From: JAFAGX01 sp035623335
Lineage (GTDB): Bacteria > Acidobacteriota > Terriglobia > Terriglobales > Acidobacteriaceae
Reading direction: 5' to 3'
Assembly (NCBI GenBank): GCA_035623335.1
Contig: DASPTQ010000126.1
Coordinates: 1-64,000, forward strand
DNA length: 64,000 nucleotides
Shown here: piece after piece, positions 1-7,786 of the stretch
Position numbering within the stretch: the stretch's first letter is position 1
Layout of the letters: the number at the start of each line of letters is the position of its first letter
The notes under the pieces: generated by a model
What the model was told of the DNA's origin: nothing
The model's database searches: none
What the model saw: the letters and a program-made list of their open reading frames with translations, nothing else
Made by a program: the position numbers and the translations under genes

Positions 1-1130
1 ATCCCGCCGATCTGAATGCCGATCGAGCTCAGGTTGGCAAAGCCACACAGAGCGAACGTCGCAATGGTGAACGAGCGCGGGTCGAGCGAGGCCCGCTGCG
101 GCCCCAGCATCGAAAAGGCAACCAATTCGTTCAGCGCCATGCGCGTGCCGAGAAGGTTGCCGATGGCAGGACAGTCGTGCCAGGGAATTCCAATGACCCA
201 GGCGACAGGAGCAAACAGGGTGCCAAAGATGCTTTCGAGACTGGTGGGAAAGGCGGAGAATCCTACCTTCGCCAACAGGAAGTGAACTCCGCTCAGAATG
301 CCGTTGGTCAGGGCGATCAACGCCAGAAAGGATATCAACATGGCGGCAATATTCAGTGCCAGGTGCAATCCGTCGGTGGTGCCGCGCGCGATTGCGCCCA
401 GCAAATTCTCTTTGTGCTCCGCCTCCACTTCCTCCGCGCTCAGGATCACCCGCCCGGCGGTTTTGGGCTGTTCGGTTTCGGGCACCAGCATCTTGGAGAT
501 CAGAATGGTACCGGGAGCGGTCATGATAACGGCGCTTAGGAGATGTTTGGGCTCGATGCCAAAGGCGATGTAGGCGGCCATGATTCCACCGGAAACGTGC
601 GCCATGCCGCTGGTCATCACCGTCATGAGTTCCGAGCGGGTCATGTCGGGCAGAAAGGGGCGTATGGTCAGAGGGGCCTCGGTTTGACCCATGAAGATGC
701 TGGCGGCAACGTTGAGCGACTCCGCTCCGCTCGCGCCCAGGAAGCGAGTCATGACGCGGGCGGCCTGGCGCACGATGAACTGCATGACTCCGTAGTGATA
801 GAGCACGGCAAAGAATGCGGCGATAAAAATCACCGTCGGCAGCACCTGAAAAGCGAAATAGAAGCCGAGATGGGAGCCCTGTTTGCCTAGGTCGCCGAAG
901 ACGAAGGAGGATCCGGCAAAGGCATAGCTGAGCAAACGGTTGACGGCGTCGCCTGCTGCTTGAAACAGGAGGCGTCCGACCTTCCCCTTGAGCACAAACA
1001 CGGCAAAGGCAAATTGCAAGCCCAGTCCCCACAGCACGGTCTTGAGGCGGATGGCCCGGCGGTTGGTGGAGAACAGAAACGCCAAGCCTAGCATGGTGAG
1101 AATGCCGAGAATGCCGGTGAATCGGCCCAT
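1..1130 (-). CDS. nupC: Concentrative nucleoside transporter (NupC/CNT), partial
   Basis: Inner-membrane symporter expected to import nucleosides with protons or sodium. Reading back from an ATG at 1130-1128 the frame stays open to the left edge (about 376 codons), so the C-terminus is outside the window. The translation begins MGRFTGILGILTMLGLAF, has repeated hydrophobic segments, and carries CNT-type motifs GQTEAPL and MTSGMAHVSGG in the middle. It is the last gene of a salvage operon: its ATG directly follows the deoA stop (TGAATG, no gap), so it is probably translationally coupled. Context with cytidine deaminase and a nucleoside phosphorylase supports pyrimidine nucleoside uptake; substrate range is inferred. 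Confidence 0.9.
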   Translation of the reverse strand, partial: MGRFTGILGILTMLGLAFLFSTNRRAIRLKTVLWGLGLQFAFAVFVLKGKVGRLLFQAAGDAVNRLLSYAFAGSSFVFGDLGKQGSHLGFYFAFQVLPTVIFIAAFFAVLYHYGVMQFIVRQAARVMTRFLGASGAESLNVAASIFMGQTEAPLTIRPFLPDMTRSELMTVMTSGMAHVSGGIMAAYIAFGIEPKHLLSAVIMTAPGTILISKMLVPETEQPKTAGRVILSAEEVEAEHKENLLGAIARGTTDGLHLALNIAAMLISFLALIALTNGILSGVHFLLAKVGFSAFPTSLESIFGTLFAPVAWVIGIPWHDCPAIGNLLGTRMALNELVAFSMLGPQRASLDPRSFTIATFALCGFANLSSIGIQIGG

Positions 1131-2489
1131 TCAATATCCTCCCGATCCTTGGATGACACGCAGCACCAGGGGCCTTACTTCTGCGGGGGGGGCCTCGGAG
1201 ATTTCGTAACTCTGCTCGATCAACCCTCGGGCGCTTGCGGCACGCGACTCCGCATTGTAGTGCAGGGTCGCAAGCGGCTCCTCGCGGCGAACCGCATCTC
1301 CCACCTTCTTGTGGAGGACGATTCCGACCGAGGGGTCGACGGAATCTTCTTTCCTTTCGCGCCCGCCACCCAGGATCACGCCCGCGGTACCGATCGCTTC
1401 GCATTCGATCGAGGTGATGTAACCTTCGGTGGTGCTCAGAACCTCGCCGCTGAGGCTCGCCCGAGGCAGCTTGGCCGGATGGTCGAGGACGGAGGGATCT
1501 CCGCCTTGCAGTTCAACCATCTCACGAAATTTTTCGAGCGCGCGCCCGGAGTCGATGAGTTGAGCAGCGGTTTTCCTGCCCTCGCTCAGCCCATCACAGG
1601 CCCCGCCCAGTTCGAACATCCACGCCGCCAGTTCGAGGCAGAGCTGACGGAGATCACCCGGGCCCTTGCCGTGCAAAATCTCGAGTACTTCGGCAACTTC
1701 GAGCGCGTTGCCCACCTTGTGCCCGAGGGGCTGATCCATGTCGGTGATCAGTGCCACCACTGTTTTCCCCATGCGCTCCCCGGTCTCCACCATCAGCTCG
1801 GCGAGCAGCTCCGCCTGCTCTTCGCTTTTCATGAAGGCGCCACGGCCGGTTTTTACGTCGAGCAGCAAGGCATCGATCCCTTCCGCCAGTTTTTTGCTCA
1901 TGATGGAGGCGCAGATGAGGTAGGGGCTTTCGACCGTCCCCGTCACGTCGCGCAGGGCGTAGAGCTTGCGATCGGCGGGTGCGATCTCTTCGGTTTGCCC
2001 TATCATCGAGCAACCGCAACCCCGGAGGACGCGGCGGAATTCTCGAAGGGATAGATGCACGTTGAATCCGGGAATGGATTCGAGCTTGTCGAGCGTTCCT
2101 CCCGTGTGTCCCAGCCCGCGGCCGCTGATCATGGGCACGAGCAAGCCCCCGGCCGCTACGAGCGGCGCCAGCACCAGGGAAGTTTTGTCGCCCACGCCGC
2201 CGGTCGAGTGCTTGTCTACCTTCTTGGGCGAGAACTCGGAGAGATCGAGCACCTCGCCCGAGTGCAGCATTACCTCGGTGAGGGCGGCGGTCTCCTGGCG
2301 GGTGAATCCGCGCAGGACCCCAGCCATCAGCCAGGCTGCGACCTGATAATCGGGAATCTCTCCCCGGGTGTAGCCCTCGACCAGCAGTTCAATTTCCGCC
2401 CGCGAAAGTTCTCGCCCATCTCGCTTCTTGCGGATGACGTCGACCACCCGGAGCGGGGCTGCGGGAGCGCTGGCCAGGACGTTATTCAC
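1131..2489 (-). CDS. deoA: Thymidine/pyrimidine-nucleoside phosphorylase
   Basis: Cytosolic enzyme that splits thymidine, uridine or deoxyuridine with phosphate into base and (deoxy)ribose-1-phosphate. The N-terminal helical domain (VIRKKRDGRELS) is followed by the phosphate-binding KHSTGGVGDKTS near residue 94 and the family signature SGRGLGHTGGTLDKLE near residue 125. The frame is open further upstream to 2636, but that part lies inside cdd and is not family-like. A GTG at 2489-2487, overlapping the cdd stop by 8 bp and about 10 bases after an AAGGA, gives 452 residues, close to the family's usual length. Whether it prefers thymidine (DeoA) or several pyrimidines (Pdp) cannot be told from sequence. 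Confidence 0.9.
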   Translation of the reverse strand: MNNVLASAPAAPLRVVDVIRKKRDGRELSRAEIELLVEGYTRGEIPDYQVAAWLMAGVLRGFTRQETAALTEVMLHSGEVLDLSEFSPKKVDKHSTGGVGDKTSLVLAPLVAAGGLLVPMISGRGLGHTGGTLDKLESIPGFNVHLSLREFRRVLRGCGCSMIGQTEEIAPADRKLYALRDVTGTVESPYLICASIMSKKLAEGIDALLLDVKTGRGAFMKSEEQAELLAELMVETGERMGKTVVALITDMDQPLGHKVGNALEVAEVLEILHGKGPGDLRQLCLELAAWMFELGGACDGLSEGRKTAAQLIDSGRALEKFREMVELQGGDPSVLDHPAKLPRASLSGEVLSTTEGYITSIECEAIGTAGVILGGGRERKEDSVDPSVGIVLHKKVGDAVRREEPLATLHYNAESRAASARGLIEQSYEISEAPPAEVRPLVLRVIQGSGGY

Positions 2490-2892
2490 CGAGGCGGAAT
2501 CCTTCGGGAAGAAGTTGGCGGATGGAGGCCTCCCTCCAGCCGCTGGCCGTGGGAAAGAGAACGACGGCTTGGGGACCAAATTCGTAGATGACTTGGCGGC
2601 AGGCGCCGCACGGCGAACAAGCAACCCCCTGATCATTGACCACAGCTATGGCTCGGATCTCCAGTCGGCCGGAGTGGGCAATCGCGCTGAAGATGGCCGT
2701 ACGTTCGGCACAATTGGTGATTCCGTAGGAGGCATTCTCGACGTTGCAACCCACAAATAACTTACCCTTCGTCGTCAACAGGGCCGCTCCCACTCGAAAG
2801 CGGGAATAGGGGGCGTAGGCGTGATGCATAACCCGCCGGGCGGCAGCAAGCAACTGCTTACGTTCTTGGCTCGATAGTTGGTTCTTGGGCAT
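2482..2892 (-). CDS. cdd: Cytidine deaminase
   Basis: Zinc hydrolase converting cytidine and deoxycytidine to uridine and deoxyuridine, feeding the phosphorylase downstream. The motif CNVENASYGITNCAERTA supplies the first zinc cysteine and catalytic glutamate (CAE), and SPCGACRQVIYEF supplies the other two cysteines. HAYAPYSRFRVGAALL at the N-terminus is the usual substrate loop. The ATG at 2892 (MPKNQLSS) gives 136 residues, the normal size for the homotetrameric form; an ATG at 2928 would add 12 residues and has only a poorly spaced AGGGA. First gene of the cdd-deoA-nupC operon. The cupin-carrying element is inserted only about 60 bp upstream, so the native promoter may have been displaced. 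Confidence 0.9.
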   Translation of the reverse strand: MPKNQLSSQERKQLLAAARRVMHHAYAPYSRFRVGAALLTTKGKLFVGCNVENASYGITNCAERTAIFSAIAHSGRLEIRAIAVVNDQGVACSPCGACRQVIYEFGPQAVVLFPTASGWREASIRQLLPEGFRLGE

Positions 2893-2941
2893 CGCGCGCG
2901 CGCCTGATTGTAAACCTTCCGAGCACATTTCCCTAAGCCGT

Positions 2942-2953
2942 CCTCGAGCCAGG
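2942..2953. repeat. Target-site duplication, left copy
   Basis: CCTCGAGCCAGG, repeated perfectly in direct orientation at 3559-3570, immediately outside the inverted repeats of the inserted element. A 12-bp perfect direct repeat in exactly this position is the footprint of a transposition event. Confidence 0.85.
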
Positions 2954-3558
2954 TAGTGTCTCAGTTTGAATTTCGGCTTGGGGTGGAAATCCGGAAGTTG
3001 GCAAGGCGAAGCGCCGGATGACCGCTCTGTCGCCTATTGCGGACACCCCGAGAAGATGAGAGCATGAACTTCACCCGGGGAGCATACTCATGGAAAAAGC
3101 TGGAGCGGTCCGTAAGCCGGTAGTCATCCCTCCTGAACAGGGTCGCGTTTACGCGATGGGCCGGATGCGTGCCATCTTCAAGGCTGACTCGGAAGAATCG
3201 GCTAGTCGATACTCGGTATCCGAATGGTGGCTTGAGCCTGGCACCCGGGGCCCCGGGGTGCATGCGCACCCGGATGACCACGTGTTCTACGTCATTGCAG
3301 GAACCTTGAGCGTGCGTGTCAACGATGACTGGTCGCACGTCACGAAGGGAGCTTACGTGGTCATTCCGGGAGGAACGCCTCACACCTTTGAGAATCAAGC
3401 ATCGGCCGCCGCAGGTTTTATATCTTTCAATTCGCCGGGCGGATTTGAGGCGAGAATGACGGGTATCGCATCCGCACTAGCAGCCGAGGACCTTCGAATC
3501 TAGCAAAGCCGTCAATGTCCGCTTTGGGTCGTAAGCCGAAATTCAAACTACGACACCA
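2954..3558. mobile_element. 605-bp inverted-repeat element carrying a cupin gene
   Basis: The ends are imperfect inverted repeats of about 26 bp: 2954-2979 and 3532-3558 share the perfectly complementary core AGTTTGAATTTCGGCTT, preceded by TAGTGTC on the left and TGGTGTC on the reversed right end. Direct repeats CCTCGAGCCAGG lie just outside. No transposase fits in the element; the only gene is a cupin on the plus strand, opposite to its neighbours. It is therefore a non-autonomous (MITE-like) element with cargo, mobilised in trans by an unseen transposase. The transposase family is not identifiable from the ends alone. Confidence 0.8.
3090..3503 (+). CDS. Cupin-domain protein
   Basis: A 137-residue single-domain cupin. 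The first cupin motif reads GVHAHPDDHVFYVIAGTL (His, His and a later position for metal binding; the usual Glu position is taken by Phe-Tyr-Val-Ile with Asp-Asp-His before it), and the second is GGTPHTFEN with the third histidine. Cupins of this size can be isomerases, dioxygenases or sensors, so no reaction can be given. GGGGAG lies 8 bases before the ATG. It is the sole gene in the inverted-repeat element and runs against the surrounding minus-strand genes, indicating arrival as cargo. No operon partner. Confidence 0.8.
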   Translation: MEKAGAVRKPVVIPPEQGRVYAMGRMRAIFKADSEESASRYSVSEWWLEPGTRGPGVHAHPDDHVFYVIAGTLSVRVNDDWSHVTKGAYVVIPGGTPHTFENQASAAAGFISFNSPGGFEARMTGIASALAAEDLRI

Positions 3559-3570
3559 CCTCGAGCCAGG
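3559..3570. repeat. Target-site duplication, right copy
   Basis: CCTCGAGCCAGG, identical to 2942-2953. Removing one copy and the element joins the trpF-like and cdd regions into a compact minus-strand layout, consistent with a simple insertion. Confidence 0.85.
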
Positions 3571-3627
3571 AACTGGAAATCACGGGGAGGAAGACGAGGT
3601 TTCGAAGCTCCGAGCCCTGCCCGGTTC

Positions 3628-4293
3628 TTAGATCCGGGCAAAGAGCGATGCCAGTTTCTGCTCGTCGAGCTTTCCCTCGGTGCGTACTCCGGTGCAGATA
3701 TCCAGGGCAAACGGACCGACTTCCTCGATCGCCTGCCGCGCATTGCCGGCATGGATGCCACCCGCCAGAAAAATAGGAACCTCAACCTGTTCGCGAATCT
3801 TTCGACTCAGCCTCCAGTCGTGCTGGCGCCCGGTCCCACCCAGTTCCTTGACCGCGAGCGCGGGGTTGCCTGAGTCGAGCAGAATCGCATCCACGAAAGG
3901 CGCCACCGCCAGGGCTTCGTCGACCGATTCCAGGCCAACCACGTGAATCACCTGCACGATCGAGATTCCCGGCAAGTCGCGCTTCAGATCAGAGTGAGAA
4001 CCCTCCCTCAGACGATCGCAAAGCTGCAGAGTGTTGGTCCCACAGCGGCGTTGTTGCCGCACCATCGTTCGAACGTCCTGCTCCGAAGTCAGGAGAAACG
4101 TCGCAATCGGGGGAGGCACTTTGGCCGCGATTTCTGCGATCGCGGACTCGGGAATCATGCCTGGGCCGCTGGGCATTCGGGAGACTAGCCCCAAGGCGGA
4201 TGCACCATAGCGGATTGCCAGGCGAGCCTCCTCGAGATCGGCAATACAACAGATTTTGACTCGCGGCTCGGATATCGCCTGCATCATCTCCAA
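3628..4293 (-). CDS. trpF: Phosphoribosylanthranilate isomerase-like protein
   Basis: TIM-barrel enzyme of tryptophan synthesis that converts phosphoribosylanthranilate to the carboxyphenylamino-deoxyribulose phosphate. At 221 residues it has the normal length. Strand 1 reads VKICCIADLEEARLA (catalytic Cys kept; family usually ICG), strand 5 has AILLDSGN followed by GGTGRQHDW (catalytic Asp and phosphate loop), and strand 7-8 has LAGGIHAGNARQAIE and ALDICTGVRTEGKLD, both phosphate-binding. The usual SGVE near the C-terminus is CTGV. No other trp gene is nearby, so this is either a dispersed trpF or a divergent paralogue with another sugar-phosphate substrate. Start is the ATG at 4293, with a second ATG two codons in. 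Confidence 0.8.
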   Translation of the reverse strand: MEMMQAISEPRVKICCIADLEEARLAIRYGASALGLVSRMPSGPGMIPESAIAEIAAKVPPPIATFLLTSEQDVRTMVRQQRRCGTNTLQLCDRLREGSHSDLKRDLPGISIVQVIHVVGLESVDEALAVAPFVDAILLDSGNPALAVKELGGTGRQHDWRLSRKIREQVEVPIFLAGGIHAGNARQAIEEVGPFALDICTGVRTEGKLDEQKLASLFARI

Positions 4294-4440
4294 AGTATCC
4301 GAGGGTCGAGGGAAGCAGCAACCGCGCTGAAGCCGGGCGTACCTGCCGGCGTCGGTCCCATTCTGGGGGTCGACCCTGCGAGGGGAACTCGTTGCGGGGT
4401 GTTTCTAAGCGAGGAGTGATCCCGGAGCTCCGGCGGGAAC

Positions 4441-5730
4441 CTAGTCCAGGTTTTTCCCCGGAGGCAGGAGCTGGTGAAGAAGCTGCCAGTCGCTGATCAC
4501 ATCATTCCCCGAGGCTCTAGGCTCTCCACTCCGCCGCAATTCCATGGCGAGGCGGGCGACGAGCAGGTCTTCTGCCAGGTTCGCGGGAGCGGGAGTGCGC
4601 AGAATGTTCTCCCGGGAGATGCCCAGGTCCACGAACTGCTCTCCGACGCGCACCCGTAACATAGGCCTGCCTTCGGGATCCAACTGAGGTTCGGCTTCTC
4701 CTTCCAGATCGCCCCAGGTCGTGAGTTTGTGACCATCGGCCAGCAGCAGCTGCAACTCGTTTTGATAACTGCGACGCTCCCTCGAAAGCAGGGGCGGTTC
4801 AAAATCGCGTCCCGGTTCGAGGATCATGGCATTGCGCGCGGGATCAAATCTTCCCTCGCCGAGGTACGCCGCGGCCAAAATCCCGGTGACCGCCGGATGC
4901 AAGACGACCACGGGAAGTACGTATTTCTTGGATTTCAAGATCGACTCAATCACTCCGTGGGCGCGCCTGCTGCGCGGGATCGTGCCCGGCACCTGCGGGA
5001 TGGCAAAGCTCGCGGACGAGAGTTCGGGATGGCGAGCACTGTAGTGGGCCAGTAATTTGGCGATCTGCTTGGGGGTGGTGATCCCAGCATCGGCAATGAA
5101 ATTACGATGCAGGGTCTTGGGGTAGTAGAAGTTAATCACCGCGGCGACAAAATCCGCACAGTTGCTGGTCAGAAGATCGAAGCGGGAAACGTTCGGCCGG
5201 GAGTTGTATTGCCGGATGAACAGCTCGTCCTGTTCCCGACTAGTCTCGATGCTAAAGCCATAGATGGTGCGGTCGTAGGCCGCCCCGGCGAGTTCGGTCC
5301 AATTGCCTTGTGGGGGCTCCCCATTGCGATCGTCCGGGGCGACGGCCTCGAGGTGATGCTTGCGGTATTGGTTTCTCAGGAAGGCAACAATTTTAGGATT
5401 CGCGAACAAGGGTATTTCATCGGGTTCTTCGACGGCGTATAGATAGGGAATCAAGGGAACCGCCAGCCAGTCGTACCCGGCAATTCGGTTGTAGCGGCTC
5501 AGTACCACGCCGCTCTCCCCTTCTCGGCAAGGACGCAGTAGGGTTGGCGACTCGGCGCAGACTCCCGACAGATACACCGCGGCGTGTCCGGTTCCGGTGA
5601 ACTCGCCAAAGTGTCCATAAGGCTCTTCGAGAAGCAGAGTGGCATCGGCCCTGACTTGGGAGGCGCAGCTCACCATCACCAAGAACGTAACCAAGCACGA
5701 AATCTTCAGGCTGGAATCGCGGAGGAGCAT
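4441..5730 (-). CDS. Secreted NlpC/P60- or LRAT-like protein
   Basis: A 429-residue exported protein. Residues 1-28 form a signal peptide (LKISCLVTFLVMVSCASQVRA). After that, FTGTGHAAVYLSGVC supplies a conserved His and, about 150 residues later, LTSNCADFVAAVINFYY supplies a Cys in the Asn-Cys-Ala-Asp context of circularly permuted papain-like (LRAT/NlpC-P60 superfamily) proteins. The C-terminal 180 residues contain one hydrophobic segment (VLPVVVLHPAVTGILAAAYL) and no domain I recognise. The His-before-Cys order suggests a permuted thiol hydrolase or acyltransferase acting at the envelope; the activity is inference. Not in an obvious operon; an inverted repeat at 5816-5842 lies upstream. Confidence 0.6.
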   Translation of the reverse strand: MLLRDSSLKISCLVTFLVMVSCASQVRADATLLLEEPYGHFGEFTGTGHAAVYLSGVCAESPTLLRPCREGESGVVLSRYNRIAGYDWLAVPLIPYLYAVEEPDEIPLFANPKIVAFLRNQYRKHHLEAVAPDDRNGEPPQGNWTELAGAAYDRTIYGFSIETSREQDELFIRQYNSRPNVSRFDLLTSNCADFVAAVINFYYPKTLHRNFIADAGITTPKQIAKLLAHYSARHPELSSASFAIPQVPGTIPRSRRAHGVIESILKSKKYVLPVVVLHPAVTGILAAAYLGEGRFDPARNAMILEPGRDFEPPLLSRERRSYQNELQLLLADGHKLTTWGDLEGEAEPQLDPEGRPMLRVRVGEQFVDLGISRENILRTPAPANLAEDLLVARLAMELRRSGEPRASGNDVISDWQLLHQLLPPGKNLD

Positions 5731-5815
5731 GCTGCTCGTGTGAACCCGATTAGCTCAGATTAGTTTCCTACTCCCGTTCGTTACGTACTTTCAGATTAGC
5801 CCGCGAGCGAAACCC

Positions 5816-5842
5816 GGTGAAAGTAACCAAAGTACTTTCACC
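5816..5842. promoter_or_regulatory. 10-bp inverted repeat upstream of the secreted NlpC-like gene
   Basis: GGTGAAAGTA and TACTTTCACC form perfect 10-bp arms around a 7-base loop. A third copy of TACTTTCA occurs at about 5787. It lies 86 bp upstream of the minus-strand start at 5730 and downstream of pntB. There is no T-run on either side, so a protein-binding operator is more likely than a terminator, though a weak terminator for pntB remains possible. Confidence 0.45.
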
Positions 5843-5970
5843 TGGTCTTCGGACGCTCGAAGCGGGTCGAGCTGGGGTTCGGAATGCTTTCTCGTCGGCG
5901 GGGAAACCAATGTGGTTATCTCCGGGCAACCCGAAACAGGCTTTTCTTCATCGGGAGCGGAGCTGGAATT

Positions 5971-7371
5971 TTAGTGGGTGTTGCCAGACAGCTCGTGCAC
6001 GATTCCGTTGACAAACGATTTGGCATCGCCGAAGAGCATCAGGGTCTTGTCCATGTAGTACAGCGGATTGTCGATGCCGGCAAATCCCGGACTCATGCTG
6101 CGCTTGATGACCATCACGGTGCGGGCCTTGTCGACGTCGAGAATGGGCATGCCGTAGATGGGGCTCGATTGGTCGCTGCGAGCGGAGGGATTGGTAACAT
6201 CGTTGGCGCCGATCACCAGGGCCACATCGGTTTGGGGGAAATCGCCATTGATGTCGTCCATCTCAACCAGTTGGTCGTAAGGTATGTCGGCTTCTGCCAG
6301 CAGCACGTTCATATGCCCGGGCATGCGGCCGGCGACAGGATGAACGGCGAAACGAACCTCCACGCCACGCTTGCGCAGGGAGTCGTAGAGTTCGCGGACT
6401 TTGTGCTGCGCTTGGGCCACGGCCATCCCGTACCCGGGTACGACCACGACGCGATTGGCCGCCGCCAGAATCCCGGCGGCTTCCTCCGCGGTTGCGCTGC
6501 GAACCGTCCTCGCTTCTCCCCCGCCCGCCGCGTCGGAGGCTTGCACCTGTCCAAAGGCGCCGAAGAGAACATTGGTGAAGGAACGGTTCATGGCCTTCGA
6601 CATGATCACCGAAAGAATGAAGCCGGAGGAGCCATCGAGAGCTCCGGCAATGATCAGCAGCTTACTGTCCAGCACGAAGCCCATCGCCGCCGCCGAGAGG
6701 CCGGCATAGGAGTTCAGCAGGGAGATTACCGTGGGCATATCCGCACCGCCGATCGGCACAATCATGAGCACGCCAAATATGAGTGAGAGCGCGATCATCG
6801 CGGGGAACAGTTGCCGGTTGCCCGGGTTGAGCACCAGATACGCCGCCACGGCAATGGCCAGGGCGAGAAGAGAAAGATTCACCAGGTTCTGGCCTTTATA
6901 GGTCAGGGGGCGCTGGGGCAGGACTTCTTGCAGCTTGCCTGCCGCCATCAGACTTCCGGTAAAGGTTAACGAGCCGAGGATGACCTCCATCGAGAGCACC
7001 GCCATGATGAATCGCGGAACATCGGGAGTGCGCAGGTAGAACTCGGCTGTGCCCACCAGGGTGACACACAAAGCGCCGAAGGCGTGGCTGAGCGCCGTCC
7101 GCTGCGGCACCGCGGTCATGTGCACCAGCCCGAGCGGAATCCCGATTCCCGAGCCGATCACCAGGGCGATGGCAATCGAGCGGTAGTCCACGATGCCGTG
7201 GTGCAACAAGGTTCCGGCGATGGCCGCGACCATGCCGATCTCGCCCGCCCAGACTCCGTGGCGGGCTGTTTTCGGAGCGCTCATCCACTTCAGAGACAGA
7301 ATGAAGAGCGCACTGGCCAGGAGGTAAAGAAATTCGATGCTGATCTGATTGCCGGCGAACGCGGTATTCAT
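5971..7371 (-). CDS. pntB: NAD(P)+ transhydrogenase subunit beta
   Basis: Membrane subunit of the proton-translocating transhydrogenase that makes NADPH from NADH using the proton gradient. At 466 residues it matches PntB. The first two thirds are a series of hydrophobic helices (FLYLLASALFILSLKWM onward) forming the proton channel. The C-terminal third is the NADP-binding domain III, with VVVPGYGMAVAQAQHKVREL, HPVAGRMPGHMNVLLAEA, ALVIGANDVTNPSA and MPILDVDKA. Its ATG overlaps the pntAB stop by 4 bp (ATGA), so the two are coupled. Third gene of a complete three-gene pnt operon. Confidence 0.96.
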   Translation of the reverse strand: MNTAFAGNQISIEFLYLLASALFILSLKWMSAPKTARHGVWAGEIGMVAAIAGTLLHHGIVDYRSIAIALVIGSGIGIPLGLVHMTAVPQRTALSHAFGALCVTLVGTAEFYLRTPDVPRFIMAVLSMEVILGSLTFTGSLMAAGKLQEVLPQRPLTYKGQNLVNLSLLALAIAVAAYLVLNPGNRQLFPAMIALSLIFGVLMIVPIGGADMPTVISLLNSYAGLSAAAMGFVLDSKLLIIAGALDGSSGFILSVIMSKAMNRSFTNVLFGAFGQVQASDAAGGGEARTVRSATAEEAAGILAAANRVVVVPGYGMAVAQAQHKVRELYDSLRKRGVEVRFAVHPVAGRMPGHMNVLLAEADIPYDQLVEMDDINGDFPQTDVALVIGANDVTNPSARSDQSSPIYGMPILDVDKARTVMVIKRSMSPGFAGIDNPLYYMDKTLMLFGDAKSFVNGIVHELSGNTH

Positions 7372-7664
7372 GGTTTTGTGGGGCGGCTGGTTTTGAACAT
7401 CTTGAGCATGCGGTCGGTAATCAGGAATCCGCCGACGACATTGCTGGTGGCCGCAACCACGGCCAACAAGCCCAGCCCATAAGCAAGCTTGCTCTGGTGC
7501 TCCCCCACTAAGACGATGGCGCCGACTACGGCAATGGCATCCAGGGCGTTGGTGAGAGACATCAGCGGAGTGTGCAGCAAAGGCGAGACTCGCCGGATGA
7601 CCTCAAACCCGACAAAGCCCGCGAGCATAAATACGAACAAACCATCGATCAATCCCGAATTCAT
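7368..7664 (-). CDS. pntAB: NAD(P)+ transhydrogenase subunit alpha part 2
   Basis: A 98-residue membrane protein corresponding to the C-terminal membrane part of E. coli PntA, encoded separately as in many soil bacteria. It shows three or four hydrophobic helices (LIDGLFVFMLAGFVGFEVI, ALDAIAVVGAIVLVG, LAYGLGLLAVVAATSNVVGG) and the conserved LLHTPLMSLTNALDAI segment. It joins PntAA and PntB in the membrane complex. Its end overlaps pntB by 4 bp; about 120 bp separate it from pntAA upstream. Confidence 0.93.
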   Translation of the reverse strand: MNSGLIDGLFVFMLAGFVGFEVIRRVSPLLHTPLMSLTNALDAIAVVGAIVLVGEHQSKLAYGLGLLAVVAATSNVVGGFLITDRMLKMFKTSRPTKP

Positions 7665-7786
7665 CTTGCCTCCTGAATTCCCTCTCGCGCGCCCCCATCC
7701 TGCGCTTCGCTCCTCGGGCCATCAAGGCGCGTTGGGGCAAGGACGCGGGAACGACGGATGACCGCCGTTTGGCCAGAGGCTGACGT

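Noticed and set aside
1149..2054. A 301-codon plus-strand frame
   Set aside because: Antisense to deoA, which has all family motifs.
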